Below are positions 31,671 to 39,758 of a stretch of 64,000 bases of DNA, one piece after another. Below the pieces are notes generated by a model. It searched no databases. It was not told where the DNA came from and worked only from the letters and a program-made list of their open reading frames with translations. A program made the translations under genes and the position numbers. The first letter of the stretch is position 1, and the number at the start of each line of letters is the position of its first letter. The stretch spans positions 61,786 through 125,785 of the forward strand of contig NZ_JAIQDG010000032.1 in the NCBI RefSeq assembly GCF_020037125.1. The letters are read 5' to 3'. Source of the stretch: Myxococcus sp. RHSTA-1-4. Its GTDB lineage: Bacteria > Myxococcota > Myxococcia > Myxococcales > Myxococcaceae.

Positions 31671-31911
31671 CGATACTCCCATACTCCCTGAGGCACCTCG
31701 CCCCGGCTGCTGGCGGGATTCGCGCCGGCCCCGCGCTCCGCACCATCATACGTCTCATGGGGCCCTGCCACGGAGCGGTACGGCCGGAGTGTCGGGGGCA
31801 TTGCATCGAATCGAGCCCGCCGTCGGCGCGTCTGGATGCGCCTGGAGTATCGTTTCCGGAGCTGCACCCTGTGCATGGGGCGTCTCTCGCCCGGAAAGGT
31901 TCAGGGCCGCG

Positions 31912-32040
31912 ATGGACTACCGGAAGCTGCTCCAAGACATGACCCGCAACCCGACTGTGGGAGGCGCGGGGCAGCGGGGCCCCTCGGGAAGCGACGCGGG
32001 CTTTGGGGAGCCAGGCGGCGGTGGAGTGCCAGGATGGTGA
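31912..32040 (+). CDS. 42-residue Gly-rich peptide overlapping a ferritin-like gene
   Basis: The ATG at 31912 is preceded by CAGGGCC about 7 bases upstream. The peptide is two-part: a charged helical head, MDYRKLLQDMTRNPTV, then a Gly/Pro/Ser tail, GGAGQRGPSGSDAGFGEPGG, ending in GGVPGW. Its TGA stop lies inside the first codons of the next gene (ATGGTGA), so the two are almost certainly translated together. The leader-plus-Gly-rich-tail layout resembles a ribosomal peptide precursor next to a modifying enzyme, but it could also be a translational leader or a chance frame. No signal peptide is present. Confidence 0.5.
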   Translation: MDYRKLLQDMTRNPTVGGAGQRGPSGSDAGFGEPGGGGVPGW

Positions 32041-32774
32041 GCGACGCTCAACCGGAGCTGCTGGAGACCCCGGTCCGGCGGCTCGTCGCCGAGGCCTGGA
32101 CCTTTCGCCGGCAGGTGGAGCTGGACGCGGAGCTGCGCTTCACGCGGCTGGCGGAGCAGCTCGCACAGCTGCGCGCGCCCGAGCCGATTGTGGCACTCGC
32201 CCGGCGCGCGGCGGAGGACGAGCGGCGGCACGCCGGGATGTGCGAGCTGCTCGCCCGGGCCTACGGTCAGGTGGAGTTGCCACCGGCCCCGCTGGCGGTG
32301 GAGGAGGTGGCTCCCGCGGGCATGGCCCTGCGCGAGCGGGTGCTCTACGAGCTGGTCGCGGCCTGCTGCATCACCGAGACGGAGAGCACCGCGGTGCTGA
32401 CGACGCTGCTGGTGCCGGACGCGACGCCCCGGGTGCGTGCGGTGCTGCGCGACATCCTTCGCGACGAGGTGGCGCACAGCCGGCTCGGCTGGGCCTGGCT
32501 GTCACGCGAGCACGCGGAAGGCGCGGCGGGGTTCCTTGCGCGTCATGTGTCCGCGATGCTGGAGGGAAGCGTGTCGCCCCGGCTCTTCGCACCGGGGACG
32601 CCGGAGGAGGAGAGCGCCGCGCTGCTGAAGCACGGCGTGCTGCCGCATACGCGCAAGCGGGAGACCTTCGTGCGCGCGTTGCGAGACGTGGTGTTCCCGG
32701 GCCTGGAGCGCTTCGGCGTGGACACGGCGCCCGGGCGGGAGTGGCTGGAGCGCCGCGGCGCGATGGGAGCGTAG
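32034..32774 (+). CDS. ferritin-like di-iron protein
   Basis: ATG 32034 (246 residues; GTG 32037 is an alternative) begins inside the stop region of the preceding peptide gene. The protein is all helical and has two ExxH metal motifs, E63-RR-H66 and E145-VA-H148, with candidate bridging acids in helices one and three (E29/E33 and E115/E117), the pattern of ferritin-like oxidases. Such proteins bind a di-iron or Mn/Fe site and either store metal or oxidise a substrate. The body is longer than bacterioferritin and has no haem Met motif I can see. The overlap with a small peptide gene raises the possibility of a peptide-modifying oxygenase, which is inference only. Confidence 0.82.
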   Translation: MVSDAQPELLETPVRRLVAEAWTFRRQVELDAELRFTRLAEQLAQLRAPEPIVALARRAAEDERRHAGMCELLARAYGQVELPPAPLAVEEVAPAGMALRERVLYELVAACCITETESTAVLTTLLVPDATPRVRAVLRDILRDEVAHSRLGWAWLSREHAEGAAGFLARHVSAMLEGSVSPRLFAPGTPEEESAALLKHGVLPHTRKRETFVRALRDVVFPGLERFGVDTAPGREWLERRGAMGA

Positions 32775-32809
32775 CTCGCATGGCCGGTGTCCCTGCTACG
32801 GTAGCGGGC

Positions 32810-33412
32810 ATGGTGCTCAAGATCGTCCAGACAGGGGAGCCGGTGCTTCGGCAGAAGGCGCGTGACCTCACTCCGGAGGAAATCGCCAGTCCCGAGGTGA
32901 AGCGGCTCATCGAGCTGATGCGCGACACGATGCGCGACGCGCCCGGCGTGGGGCTGGCGGCGCCGCAGGTGGGCGTGGGGTTGCGGCTGGTGGTGGTGGA
33001 AGACCGGGCCGAGTACCAGGCGGGCCTGTCCCCCGCGGACCTGGCCTCGCGCGAGCGGGTGCCGGTGGCCTTCCACGTGCTCATCAACCCGAGGCTGGTG
33101 GTGGAGGATCCGACGCCCGTGGAGTTCCACGAGGGCTGCCTGAGCGTGGCCGGCTTCGCGGCCCTGGTGCCACGGGCGCGCGGCGTGCGGGTGGAGGCGC
33201 TGGACGAGCACGGCGAGCCGGTGACGGTGAGCGCACGGGGCTGGTACGCGCGAATCCTCCAGCACGAGCTGGACCACCTGGACGGCACGCTCTACGTGGA
33301 CCGGATGGAGACGCGGAGCTTCACCACGGCGGAGAACCACCGCCGCTTCCACGCGGGCCGCACCACCGCCGAGGTGCGCGCGGCGCTGGGGCTGCCCGAG
33401 CGGAAGGGGTAG
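32810..33412 (+). CDS. def: peptide deformylase
   Basis: ATG 32810 gives 200 residues starting MVLKIVQTGEPVLRQKA, the standard N-terminus; an ATG ten codons upstream has a better-placed GGGAGC and cannot be excluded. All three family motifs are present: GVGLAAPQVG (46-55), EGCLSV with the metal Cys (about 109) and HELDHLDG (about 152-159). It removes the formyl group from nascent proteins. A 15-residue insertion around 70-90 (EYQAGLSPADLASRERVP) is longer than in E. coli Def. It is 35 bases after the ferritin-like gene. Confidence 0.95.
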   Translation: MVLKIVQTGEPVLRQKARDLTPEEIASPEVKRLIELMRDTMRDAPGVGLAAPQVGVGLRLVVVEDRAEYQAGLSPADLASRERVPVAFHVLINPRLVVEDPTPVEFHEGCLSVAGFAALVPRARGVRVEALDEHGEPVTVSARGWYARILQHELDHLDGTLYVDRMETRSFTTAENHRRFHAGRTTAEVRAALGLPERKG

Positions 33413-33570
33413 GGGGCAATCGTTGATTCCCCCGCGCCCGAAATGCGCGGAGGCACGGGTGTCAGGGCAGCAGGCGGGGAGGCACTCCCGCGCCGGGGCC
33501 ACTCCCCGACCGCGTGCGGGGACATCACTCCTTTGATGCCCACCCACGGGCCACCCCCAAGGAGCCCCGC

Positions 33571-33942
33571 ATGTCCCCCCACGCGAAGAAGCTCGCCCTC
33601 CTGACCGCCGCCTGGCTCGCCGTGCCCATGGGCATCACCTTCGCCCAGGAGTCCGAGCCCACCTCTCCCGAGGGCTCCTTCTGTGGCGGCATCGCTGGCA
33701 TCACCTGTCCCGAAGGCTATTCCTGCGTAGACGACCCCAGGGACGACTGCGACCCGAAGAACAGCGGCGCCGACTGTTCCGGCATCTGTACCGCCGAGTC
33801 CGGACTGGACGCGCCCCAGCGAGGCCGCCAATACGTCTCGAAGGACCCGGACCAGTGCGCGGCGATCCGCTTCTACTGCGAGGCCGGTCAGGAGCCGTTC
33901 TTCAACGACCGCGGTTGCGGCTGCCAGCCAGTCGCGCAATAA
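33571..33942 (+). CDS. small secreted cysteine-rich protein
   Basis: AAGGAG stands 6 bases before the ATG. The 123-residue precursor has a signal peptide (MSPHAKKLALLTAAWLAVPM, cleavage after TFA) and a mature part with ten cysteines. The first six fall in the spacing C-x7-C-x5-C-x7-C-x8-C-x3-C (FCGGIAG, TCPEGYSCVDDP, DCDP, ADCSGIC), the last four in QCAAIRFYCEAGQ and RGCGCQP. The even number and spacing suggest disulphides. The CGGIAG-CPEGYSCVDDP motif resembles small extracellular modules of myxobacteria and some protease-inhibitor-like domains, but no function is known to me. Confidence 0.85.
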   Translation: MSPHAKKLALLTAAWLAVPMGITFAQESEPTSPEGSFCGGIAGITCPEGYSCVDDPRDDCDPKNSGADCSGICTAESGLDAPQRGRQYVSKDPDQCAAIRFYCEAGQEPFFNDRGCGCQPVAQ

Positions 33943-33950
33943 GCCCGCGG

Positions 33951-34799
33951 ATGCTCACCGAGGTTCAGGCCGGTCCCTATACCGTCCGAGGCATCTCCGT
34001 CGGCGGCGTGTACACCTCGCTCCAGGTACCGGAGCTGGACTCGGTGCTCGACGTGGGTGTGCCCATCCGCTCGTTCGCGGGCACGGACCGTATCTTCCTG
34101 AGCCACGCCCATCCGGACCACGCCAGCGGCCTCGGCTCGTTGCTCGGTATCCGCCGGCTCATCGGCAAGGGCCCGCCGCAGGTCTTCCTGCCCGCGGAAA
34201 TCGAGGCGCCCGTCCAGGAAGCCCTCGCGGTGCTGACCCGCCTGCACCACACCTCCATGGAGGTGCGGACCGTCCCCCTGCGTCCGGGAGACGTCCACGC
34301 GCTCGGGCATGGCTTGTTCGTGCGCGCCTTCCGCACGCACCACCCGGTGCCGTCGCTCGGCTACCAGTTCCTCCGCCGCATCTCCAAGCTGCGGCCGGAG
34401 CACCACGGCCTGCCACCCCAGGAGATCGCCCGGCGACGGCAGGCGGGGGAGGCCCTCTTCGACGAGGTGGAGCGGCTGGAGCTGGCCTACGCCACCGACA
34501 CGCTCGCGCGTGTGCTGGACACGGAGCCGTCCCTCCTCGACTCGCGCGTCCTCATCCTCGAGTGCACCTTCGTCGATGCGCGCCACACCGTGCAGGATGC
34601 GCAGGAGCGGTGGCACCTCCACCTGGACGAGGTCATCGCGCGCGCCGAGCGCTTCACGGGCGAGGCCCTGGTGCTCATGCACTTCAGCCAGTCCCATGGC
34701 CCGGAGGAGGTACAGGCCACCATCCGCGCCCGTCTCCCGCCGTCCCTCCAGGAGCGCGTCCGCGTCTTCGCTCCGGCCTCCGGCCGCTGGTTCGGCTGA
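33951..34799 (+). CDS. RNase Z-like metallo-beta-lactamase-fold hydrolase
   Basis: The 282-residue protein starts MLTEVQAGPYTVRGISVGGV and has the metal motif SHAHPDHASG (HxHxDH), a later His in FRTHHPVP, the Asp-containing LAYATDTL and a C-terminal His in LMHFSQSH. This order matches tRNase Z (elaC) and related phosphodiesterases, although the usual N-terminal GTG/PT motif is altered. It may process the 3' ends of tRNAs or act on another nucleic acid. It follows the Cys-rich protein gene after 8 bases. Confidence 0.82.
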   Translation: MLTEVQAGPYTVRGISVGGVYTSLQVPELDSVLDVGVPIRSFAGTDRIFLSHAHPDHASGLGSLLGIRRLIGKGPPQVFLPAEIEAPVQEALAVLTRLHHTSMEVRTVPLRPGDVHALGHGLFVRAFRTHHPVPSLGYQFLRRISKLRPEHHGLPPQEIARRRQAGEALFDEVERLELAYATDTLARVLDTEPSLLDSRVLILECTFVDARHTVQDAQERWHLHLDEVIARAERFTGEALVLMHFSQSHGPEEVQATIRARLPPSLQERVRVFAPASGRWFG

Positions 34800-34816
34800 G
34801 GCGGGGCAGGGCGGGC

Positions 34817-35410
34817 TCAAGCGGGCCGCAGGGCCTCCAGCTCCGCGAGCACGGCGCGCAGCTCGGGAGACTCCAGCGCCTTCTCCACGGAGGCGAAGAA
34901 CTGGGAGAGGTCGCCCGCGCCCTGGTGCTCGTACACGCACGCCTGCAGGCCCATCTCCAGCCGGTCGAGCTGGCGCACCAGCCGCGCCTCGAAGGAGGTG
35001 CCGTGCTCGTACTCATCCCAGAGCGCCAGGTACTCCGCGCCACGGGGCAGCTTGCCGAGAATCGTCTCCACCGCGCGCCGCTCCAGCGCGTGCTTGGCCT
35101 CGCGCTCCACGCCGTCATGCGGGGTGATGTCGCCGGCGTACGCCTCGCCCAGGTCGTGCAGCAACGCGATGCGGACGACCTTGGAGGCATCCGCTTGCGG
35201 GAAGTAGCCCTCGGCGACGAACAGGCCCAGCAGCGCGACGAAGAGCGAGTGCTCTGCCACGCTCTCGCACCGCTCCGGGGTGATTCCTACCCGCAGCCAG
35301 CCCTGGCGGAAGAGCTGCTTCAGGTGGTTCAGCTCGAAATAGGTCTCGATGAGCGGGAGCGTCTTCCGCCCCTGGAGCAGGGCAATGGGCGGCGCGGCCT
35401 TGGTCTTCAT
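34817..35410 (-). CDS. HD-domain phosphohydrolase (YfbR/HDDC2 5'-deoxynucleotidase type)
   Basis: The 197-residue protein has the HD signature in order: RCESVAEHS (His54), LLHDLGEAYAGDITP (His85-Asp86) and a late Asp in LVRQLDRLEMGLQA. The length and motif spacing match 5'-deoxynucleotidases of the YfbR/HDDC2 group, which dephosphorylate deoxynucleoside monophosphates with a divalent metal. The first 40 residues are more variable. It stands alone and converges on the RNase Z-like gene. Confidence 0.85.
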   Translation of the reverse strand: MKTKAAPPIALLQGRKTLPLIETYFELNHLKQLFRQGWLRVGITPERCESVAEHSLFVALLGLFVAEGYFPQADASKVVRIALLHDLGEAYAGDITPHDGVEREAKHALERRAVETILGKLPRGAEYLALWDEYEHGTSFEARLVRQLDRLEMGLQACVYEHQGAGDLSQFFASVEKALESPELRAVLAELEALRPA

Positions 35411-35535
35411 GCGTCATCCGTACTCCAGGTGAGGATGATTCCGCCCCACGAAATCGGATAGATGTGGGGCCGAGGGTGGCCTCGCGCTTCCGTCCCAGGA
35501 CGGGCGCCCCGCGGGCCACGGGAGGGGGAGTCATC

Positions 35536-37767
35536 GTGGTGCATTCGTTTCGCTGGAATCTGTCGTCCTCGCGGTGGCTGCTTGCCGCCGCGCTGCTCGT
35601 GACCGCCGCCGCTTGCAAGCGGGAGCCCGCCGAGAAGCCCGCTCCGCCGCCCGCGCCTCCGAGCGCGGCCGTGGAGCAGGAGGACCCTCCGTTTCCCGAG
35701 GAGGTGCTGCCGGCACCCGAGACGGCCGGGGCCGCCCAGGCCGAGCCCGCGCGTCCTCCCGAGCCTCCCTTCACCGGAGACCTCGCCGCGCTGAGCAAGC
35801 GGGGCACGCTGCGCGTGCTGATCGACGGCACCGAGGAGGACTCCCTCCCGCGCCAGGGCATGCCCAAGGCGCAGGACCGGGCGCTCCTGGAGCGCTTCGC
35901 GGAGAAGCACGGGATGGCGGTGGAGTTCATCGCCGTGCAGAGCTTCGACCAGCTCATGCCCCTGCTGCGCGAGGGGCGCGGGGACGTCATCGCCGCGGAC
36001 CTGACGGTGACGCCGGAGCGCGCGAAGGAGATTGCCTTCACCCGTCCGCTGGCCCGGGTGAATGAGGTCGTCGTGGGCAAGCGCGGCACCCCGGGTCTGC
36101 CTCGCAAGCCGGAGGAGCTGGCCGGCCGCACCGTCCACGTGCGCGCCAGCTCCACCTTCGCCGCGTCGCTTCAGGCGCTGGCGAAGGACAAGGCTCCCGG
36201 CCTCGTCATCGAGCCCGCGCCCGAGACGAGCGATCCGGAGGAGCTCGCGTGGCAGGTGTCTCGCGGTGAGCGCCCGCTGACGGTGGTGGACAGCCACCTG
36301 CTCGCGGCCATCGAGGCGTACAACCCCGACGTGGAGGGGCTGTTCCCCACCGCCGAGGGGCGCCAGCTCGCCTGGGCCGTGCGCCTGGAGAACCCCGCGC
36401 TGCGCGCCGCGCTGGATGCGTTCCTCGTGGAGCGCGCCCTCACCGAGCACCGCGAGCGGCTCGTCACGGCGGACCTGGACGGCATCAAGAAGCGCGGCGT
36501 GCTCCGCGTCCTCACGCGCAACAGCCCCGTCACGTACTTCCTCCACCGCGGCGAGCAGGCCGGCTTCGACTACCAGATGGCGAAGCTGGCGGCGGAGGCG
36601 CTCAAGGTGCGGCTGGAGGTGGTGGTGCCGCCCACGTACGAGCAGCTCATTCCCTGGCTGAAGGAGGGACGCGGGGACTTCATCGCCGCCGCGCTCACCG
36701 CCACCGAGGAGCGCGCGAAGCAGGTGGCCTTCAGCAAGCCCTACCTCTACGTGGACGAGGTCCTCGTGCAGCGCGCCGGGGCGCCGAAGCCCGCGTCGCT
36801 GGCGGACCTGAAGGGCAAGGCCATCCACCTGCGCAGGTCGTCCAGCCACTTCGCCGCGCTGAGCGCGCTGGCGGCGGAGCACGGCTTCACGCTCGTCGAG
36901 GAGCCGGAGGACATGGACACCGAGACGCTCATCGACCGGGTGGCGCGCGGAGAGATTCCCTACACCGTGACGGACAGCCACATCCTCGCCGCGGAGCGGG
37001 TGTACCGCGACGACGTGGAGGCCGCCCTCACGGTGCCGGGGCAGGGCACGCCGGCGGGGAAGGACGGCCACTACGGCATCGCCTTCGCCGTGCGCCAGGA
37101 GAACCCGAAGCTGCGCGCCTTCCTCGACGGCTTCGTGCAGAAGACCTATCGCGGCATCGACTACAACATCGCGCGCCGCCGCTACTTCGAGGGCCGCCGG
37201 AGCGAGGCGCCCGCCACGGTGGAGGCCGCGGCAGGCTCGGGAGCCATCTCCCCGTATGACCCGCTGGTGCAGACGTACTCGGCGCGCTACGGCCTGGACT
37301 GGCGGCTGATGGTGGCGCAGATGTTCCAGGAGAGCCGCTTCGACCCGAAAGCACGGAGCTGGGTGGGGGCGCAGGGCCTCTTCCAGGTGATGCCGGCCAC
37401 GGGCAAGGAGATGGGCTTCAAGAAGCTGGAGGACCCGGACCAGGGCATCCACGCGGGCGTGAAGTACATGCACCAGCTCATCGGGCGCATCGCTCCGGAG
37501 ATTCCCTTCAAGCAGCGTCTGCGTTTCGCGCTCGCCGCCTACAACGCGGGGCTGGGGCATGTGCTCGACGCACGCCGCCTGGCGCAGGAGCAGGGGCTGG
37601 ACCCCAACCGGTGGTTCGGCAACGTGGAGAAGACCATGCTCCTGCTGGAGAAGCCGAAGTTCTACCGGCGCGCGCGCCACGGGTACTGCCGGGGCTCGGA
37701 GCCGGTGAAGTACGTGTCGGAAATCCAGACGCGCTACGGCAACTACACCGCCATCGTGCAGCGCTGA
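35536..37767 (+). CDS. MltF-like lytic transglycosylase lipoprotein with two binding-protein domains
   Basis: I chose GTG 35536, 6-8 bases after GGAGGGGGA; it gives 743 residues with a lipoprotein signal (MVHSFRWNLSSSRWLLAAAL, Cys27). After a Pro-rich spacer come two separate periplasmic substrate-binding (SBP_bac_3) domains at about 80-300 and 325-560, both with the hinge pattern 'GTLRVLI/GVLRVLT' and 'GRGDVIAADLT/GRGDFIAAALT'. A lytic transglycosylase domain follows at about 575-720, with the catalytic Glu599 in MFQESRFDP and the AYNAG motif. MltF normally has a single binding domain. The enzyme cleaves peptidoglycan to 1,6-anhydro products from the outer membrane and is probably controlled by ligands at the two domains. 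Confidence 0.9.
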   Translation: MVHSFRWNLSSSRWLLAAALLVTAAACKREPAEKPAPPPAPPSAAVEQEDPPFPEEVLPAPETAGAAQAEPARPPEPPFTGDLAALSKRGTLRVLIDGTEEDSLPRQGMPKAQDRALLERFAEKHGMAVEFIAVQSFDQLMPLLREGRGDVIAADLTVTPERAKEIAFTRPLARVNEVVVGKRGTPGLPRKPEELAGRTVHVRASSTFAASLQALAKDKAPGLVIEPAPETSDPEELAWQVSRGERPLTVVDSHLLAAIEAYNPDVEGLFPTAEGRQLAWAVRLENPALRAALDAFLVERALTEHRERLVTADLDGIKKRGVLRVLTRNSPVTYFLHRGEQAGFDYQMAKLAAEALKVRLEVVVPPTYEQLIPWLKEGRGDFIAAALTATEERAKQVAFSKPYLYVDEVLVQRAGAPKPASLADLKGKAIHLRRSSSHFAALSALAAEHGFTLVEEPEDMDTETLIDRVARGEIPYTVTDSHILAAERVYRDDVEAALTVPGQGTPAGKDGHYGIAFAVRQENPKLRAFLDGFVQKTYRGIDYNIARRRYFEGRRSEAPATVEAAAGSGAISPYDPLVQTYSARYGLDWRLMVAQMFQESRFDPKARSWVGAQGLFQVMPATGKEMGFKKLEDPDQGIHAGVKYMHQLIGRIAPEIPFKQRLRFALAAYNAGLGHVLDARRLAQEQGLDPNRWFGNVEKTMLLLEKPKFYRRARHGYCRGSEPVKYVSEIQTRYGNYTAIVQR

Positions 37768-37789
37768 ACTCCTGGTACAACAACGGCTG

Positions 37790-38947
37790 GTGAACACCCA
37801 GCCCTCCAGACACGTCCTCATCGCCGGTGCCGGAATCGGTGGATTGACCCTGGCCTGCGCGCTCCGTCGCGCGGGCATCTCCTTCACCGTCTTCGAGCGG
37901 GCGGATGCACTGCGGTGGGTCGGCGCCGGCATCGTCGTCCAGATGAACGCGGCCGTGGCCCTGCGCCGCATCGGCCTGTGCGACGCCGTGGCCGCGGCAG
38001 GCGCCAGTCCCAGCGACAGCGCCATCCTCCATCCCTCAGGAGCGCCCATCACCCGGCTTCCGGTTCAGCGCCTGCAACAGGAACTGGGCGCCCCCCTGGT
38101 GTGCCTACACCGGGCCCGGCTCCAGTCCGTGCTGCTGGAGCACGCCGGCCCCGAGCACGTCCGGCTCGGACGCGCCGTCACGGGCTTCCAGGATGACGGC
38201 CACCGCGTGACGGTGACGCTGTCCGACGGGAGCACCACCACGGGAGACGTGCTGGTGGGCGCGGATGGTTTGCGCTCGGCGGTGCGGAGCGGGCTGCTCG
38301 GTGACGCGCCGCTCCGGTACTCCGGCTACACGAGCTGGCGCGGCATCGCTCCGGAGGTCCCCAGCGTACGCCCGGGCCTGGTCTCGGAGACCTGGGGCCG
38401 CGGCGCCCGTTTCGGCGTCGTCCCCATCGGCTCGGGGCAAGTGTACTGGTTCGCCACGCTCAACGCACCGCCCGGTGGGCAGGACGGTCCCGGTGGTGCC
38501 CGTGCCCGGCTGCAAGCGCTCTTCGCGGGCTGGCACGCCCCCATCGCGGACCTGCTCGCCGCCACGCCGGAGGACGCCATCGTCCGCACGGACATCCACG
38601 ACCGGCCACCGGTGACGCGGTGGAGCCGGGGCCGGGTGACGCTGTTGGGCGACGCCGCGCACCCCATGACGCCCAACCTGGGGCAGGGGGGCTGTCAGGC
38701 CATCGAGGATGCCGTGGTGCTGTCGGAGTGTCTGGCCAGTGGCGATGCCGTGGAGGCCGCCCTCACCACCTACGAGCAACGCCGCCGCGAGCGCGCCAAC
38801 CAGATCGTGTCCCAATCCTGGCGGCTGGGGCGCATGGCGCAGCTGGAGAGCCCCATCGGCCGCTTTCTGCGCGACACGCTCTTCCGGCTCATGCCCGAGT
38901 CGCTCGCCGCCCGTGGCGTGCGGGACCTGGTGCGCTCCGTCTCGTGA
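37790..38947 (+). CDS. FAD-dependent aromatic-ring monooxygenase
   Basis: The start is a GTG at 37790 without a clear ribosome site, giving 385 residues. Motifs are the FAD-binding GAGIGGLTLACALRRAG near residue 12, the DG motif VGADGLRSAVR and the GD motif LLGDAAHPMTPNLGQGGCQA. This is the PHBH-type class A monooxygenase order. Such enzymes hydroxylate aromatic or polyketide substrates with NAD(P)H and O2; the substrate here is unknown. It is 22 bases downstream of the transglycosylase and may be cotranscribed by proximity only. Confidence 0.9.
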   Translation: MNTQPSRHVLIAGAGIGGLTLACALRRAGISFTVFERADALRWVGAGIVVQMNAAVALRRIGLCDAVAAAGASPSDSAILHPSGAPITRLPVQRLQQELGAPLVCLHRARLQSVLLEHAGPEHVRLGRAVTGFQDDGHRVTVTLSDGSTTTGDVLVGADGLRSAVRSGLLGDAPLRYSGYTSWRGIAPEVPSVRPGLVSETWGRGARFGVVPIGSGQVYWFATLNAPPGGQDGPGGARARLQALFAGWHAPIADLLAATPEDAIVRTDIHDRPPVTRWSRGRVTLLGDAAHPMTPNLGQGGCQAIEDAVVLSECLASGDAVEAALTTYEQRRRERANQIVSQSWRLGRMAQLESPIGRFLRDTLFRLMPESLAARGVRDLVRSVS

Positions 38948-38962
38948 GCGGAGCGCGGAGCG

Positions 38963-39664
38963 TCAGAAGCTCGCCCCCAGCAGGGCCCCCGCGAACGGCC
39001 CGCTGAGCGAGACGGAGAAGCCCTCCGAGCCCACCCGGAAGTCGTCCGCCTTCTGGAAGTACTGCGTGTAGCCCGCCTGGACGCGCGTGTAGACGATGCG
39101 CCCGAAGGAGTACTGGAGCGAGGCCATGCCGCCCGCGCCGAAGATCCACTTCCGGGCGCGGCCCTCGTAGAAGTTGTCCCCCGGCGAGAGCCCGCCGCCC
39201 GGGTCGGTCGGCTGGTTCTGGTTGATCTGCCCGGTGGGCACGGAGACCTCGGCCGCGCCGCCGAACGCCGCCACCCCGAGCGTCAGCCGCCGCGACAGCG
39301 AGAGCCGCTTCTCCAACCCCGGGCGGAACGCGAGGACGTCGACGGCATTGGCGAAGTACCAGTCGATGCCGTTGATCCACCAGACGTCGTCCCGGCCGGA
39401 GCCCCGGAGGATGTTGAAGTGAATCCCGCCCGTCAGCCGCACCGCGTTGTTCCGGGACTCCACCGTGCGCGTCTGCTGCCGCGACGTGGGGATGAGCGTG
39501 GACGGATGCTGCATCCGGGACATGAAGCCGCCCACCTCCACCGCGAGCTGCGGCAACCGGCGCGGGGCCTCATCCTCCAGCGGCGCCTCCAGGGCCAGGG
39601 CGGACCAAGGCAGGCCGAGCGACACCAGCAGTCCGAGGGCGCGCAGCGCGGGAACGAGTCTCAT
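38963..39664 (-). CDS. putative outer-membrane beta-barrel protein
   Basis: GGAGGAACCCC precedes the ATG. The 233-residue protein has a signal peptide (MRLVPALRALGLLVSLGLPW, cleavage around ALA), then amphipathic strands alternating with Gly/Asp/Asn turns (YTRVQAGYTQYFQKADDF) and a C-terminal Phe (LLGASF). This pattern is usual for small outer-membrane barrels. I do not recognise a named family. It converges on the monooxygenase gene. Confidence 0.78.
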   Translation of the reverse strand: MRLVPALRALGLLVSLGLPWSALALEAPLEDEAPRRLPQLAVEVGGFMSRMQHPSTLIPTSRQQTRTVESRNNAVRLTGGIHFNILRGSGRDDVWWINGIDWYFANAVDVLAFRPGLEKRLSLSRRLTLGVAAFGGAAEVSVPTGQINQNQPTDPGGGLSPGDNFYEGRARKWIFGAGGMASLQYSFGRIVYTRVQAGYTQYFQKADDFRVGSEGFSVSLSGPFAGALLGASF

Positions 39665-39758
39665 GGGGTTCCTCCTCCCGAGGGAATGCTCACGGCCCGT
39701 ATCACGGTGGAAGGGCCATGCCCAAACGGCTGTTGCGCGGTGGAAGGATGGGGCTCCC

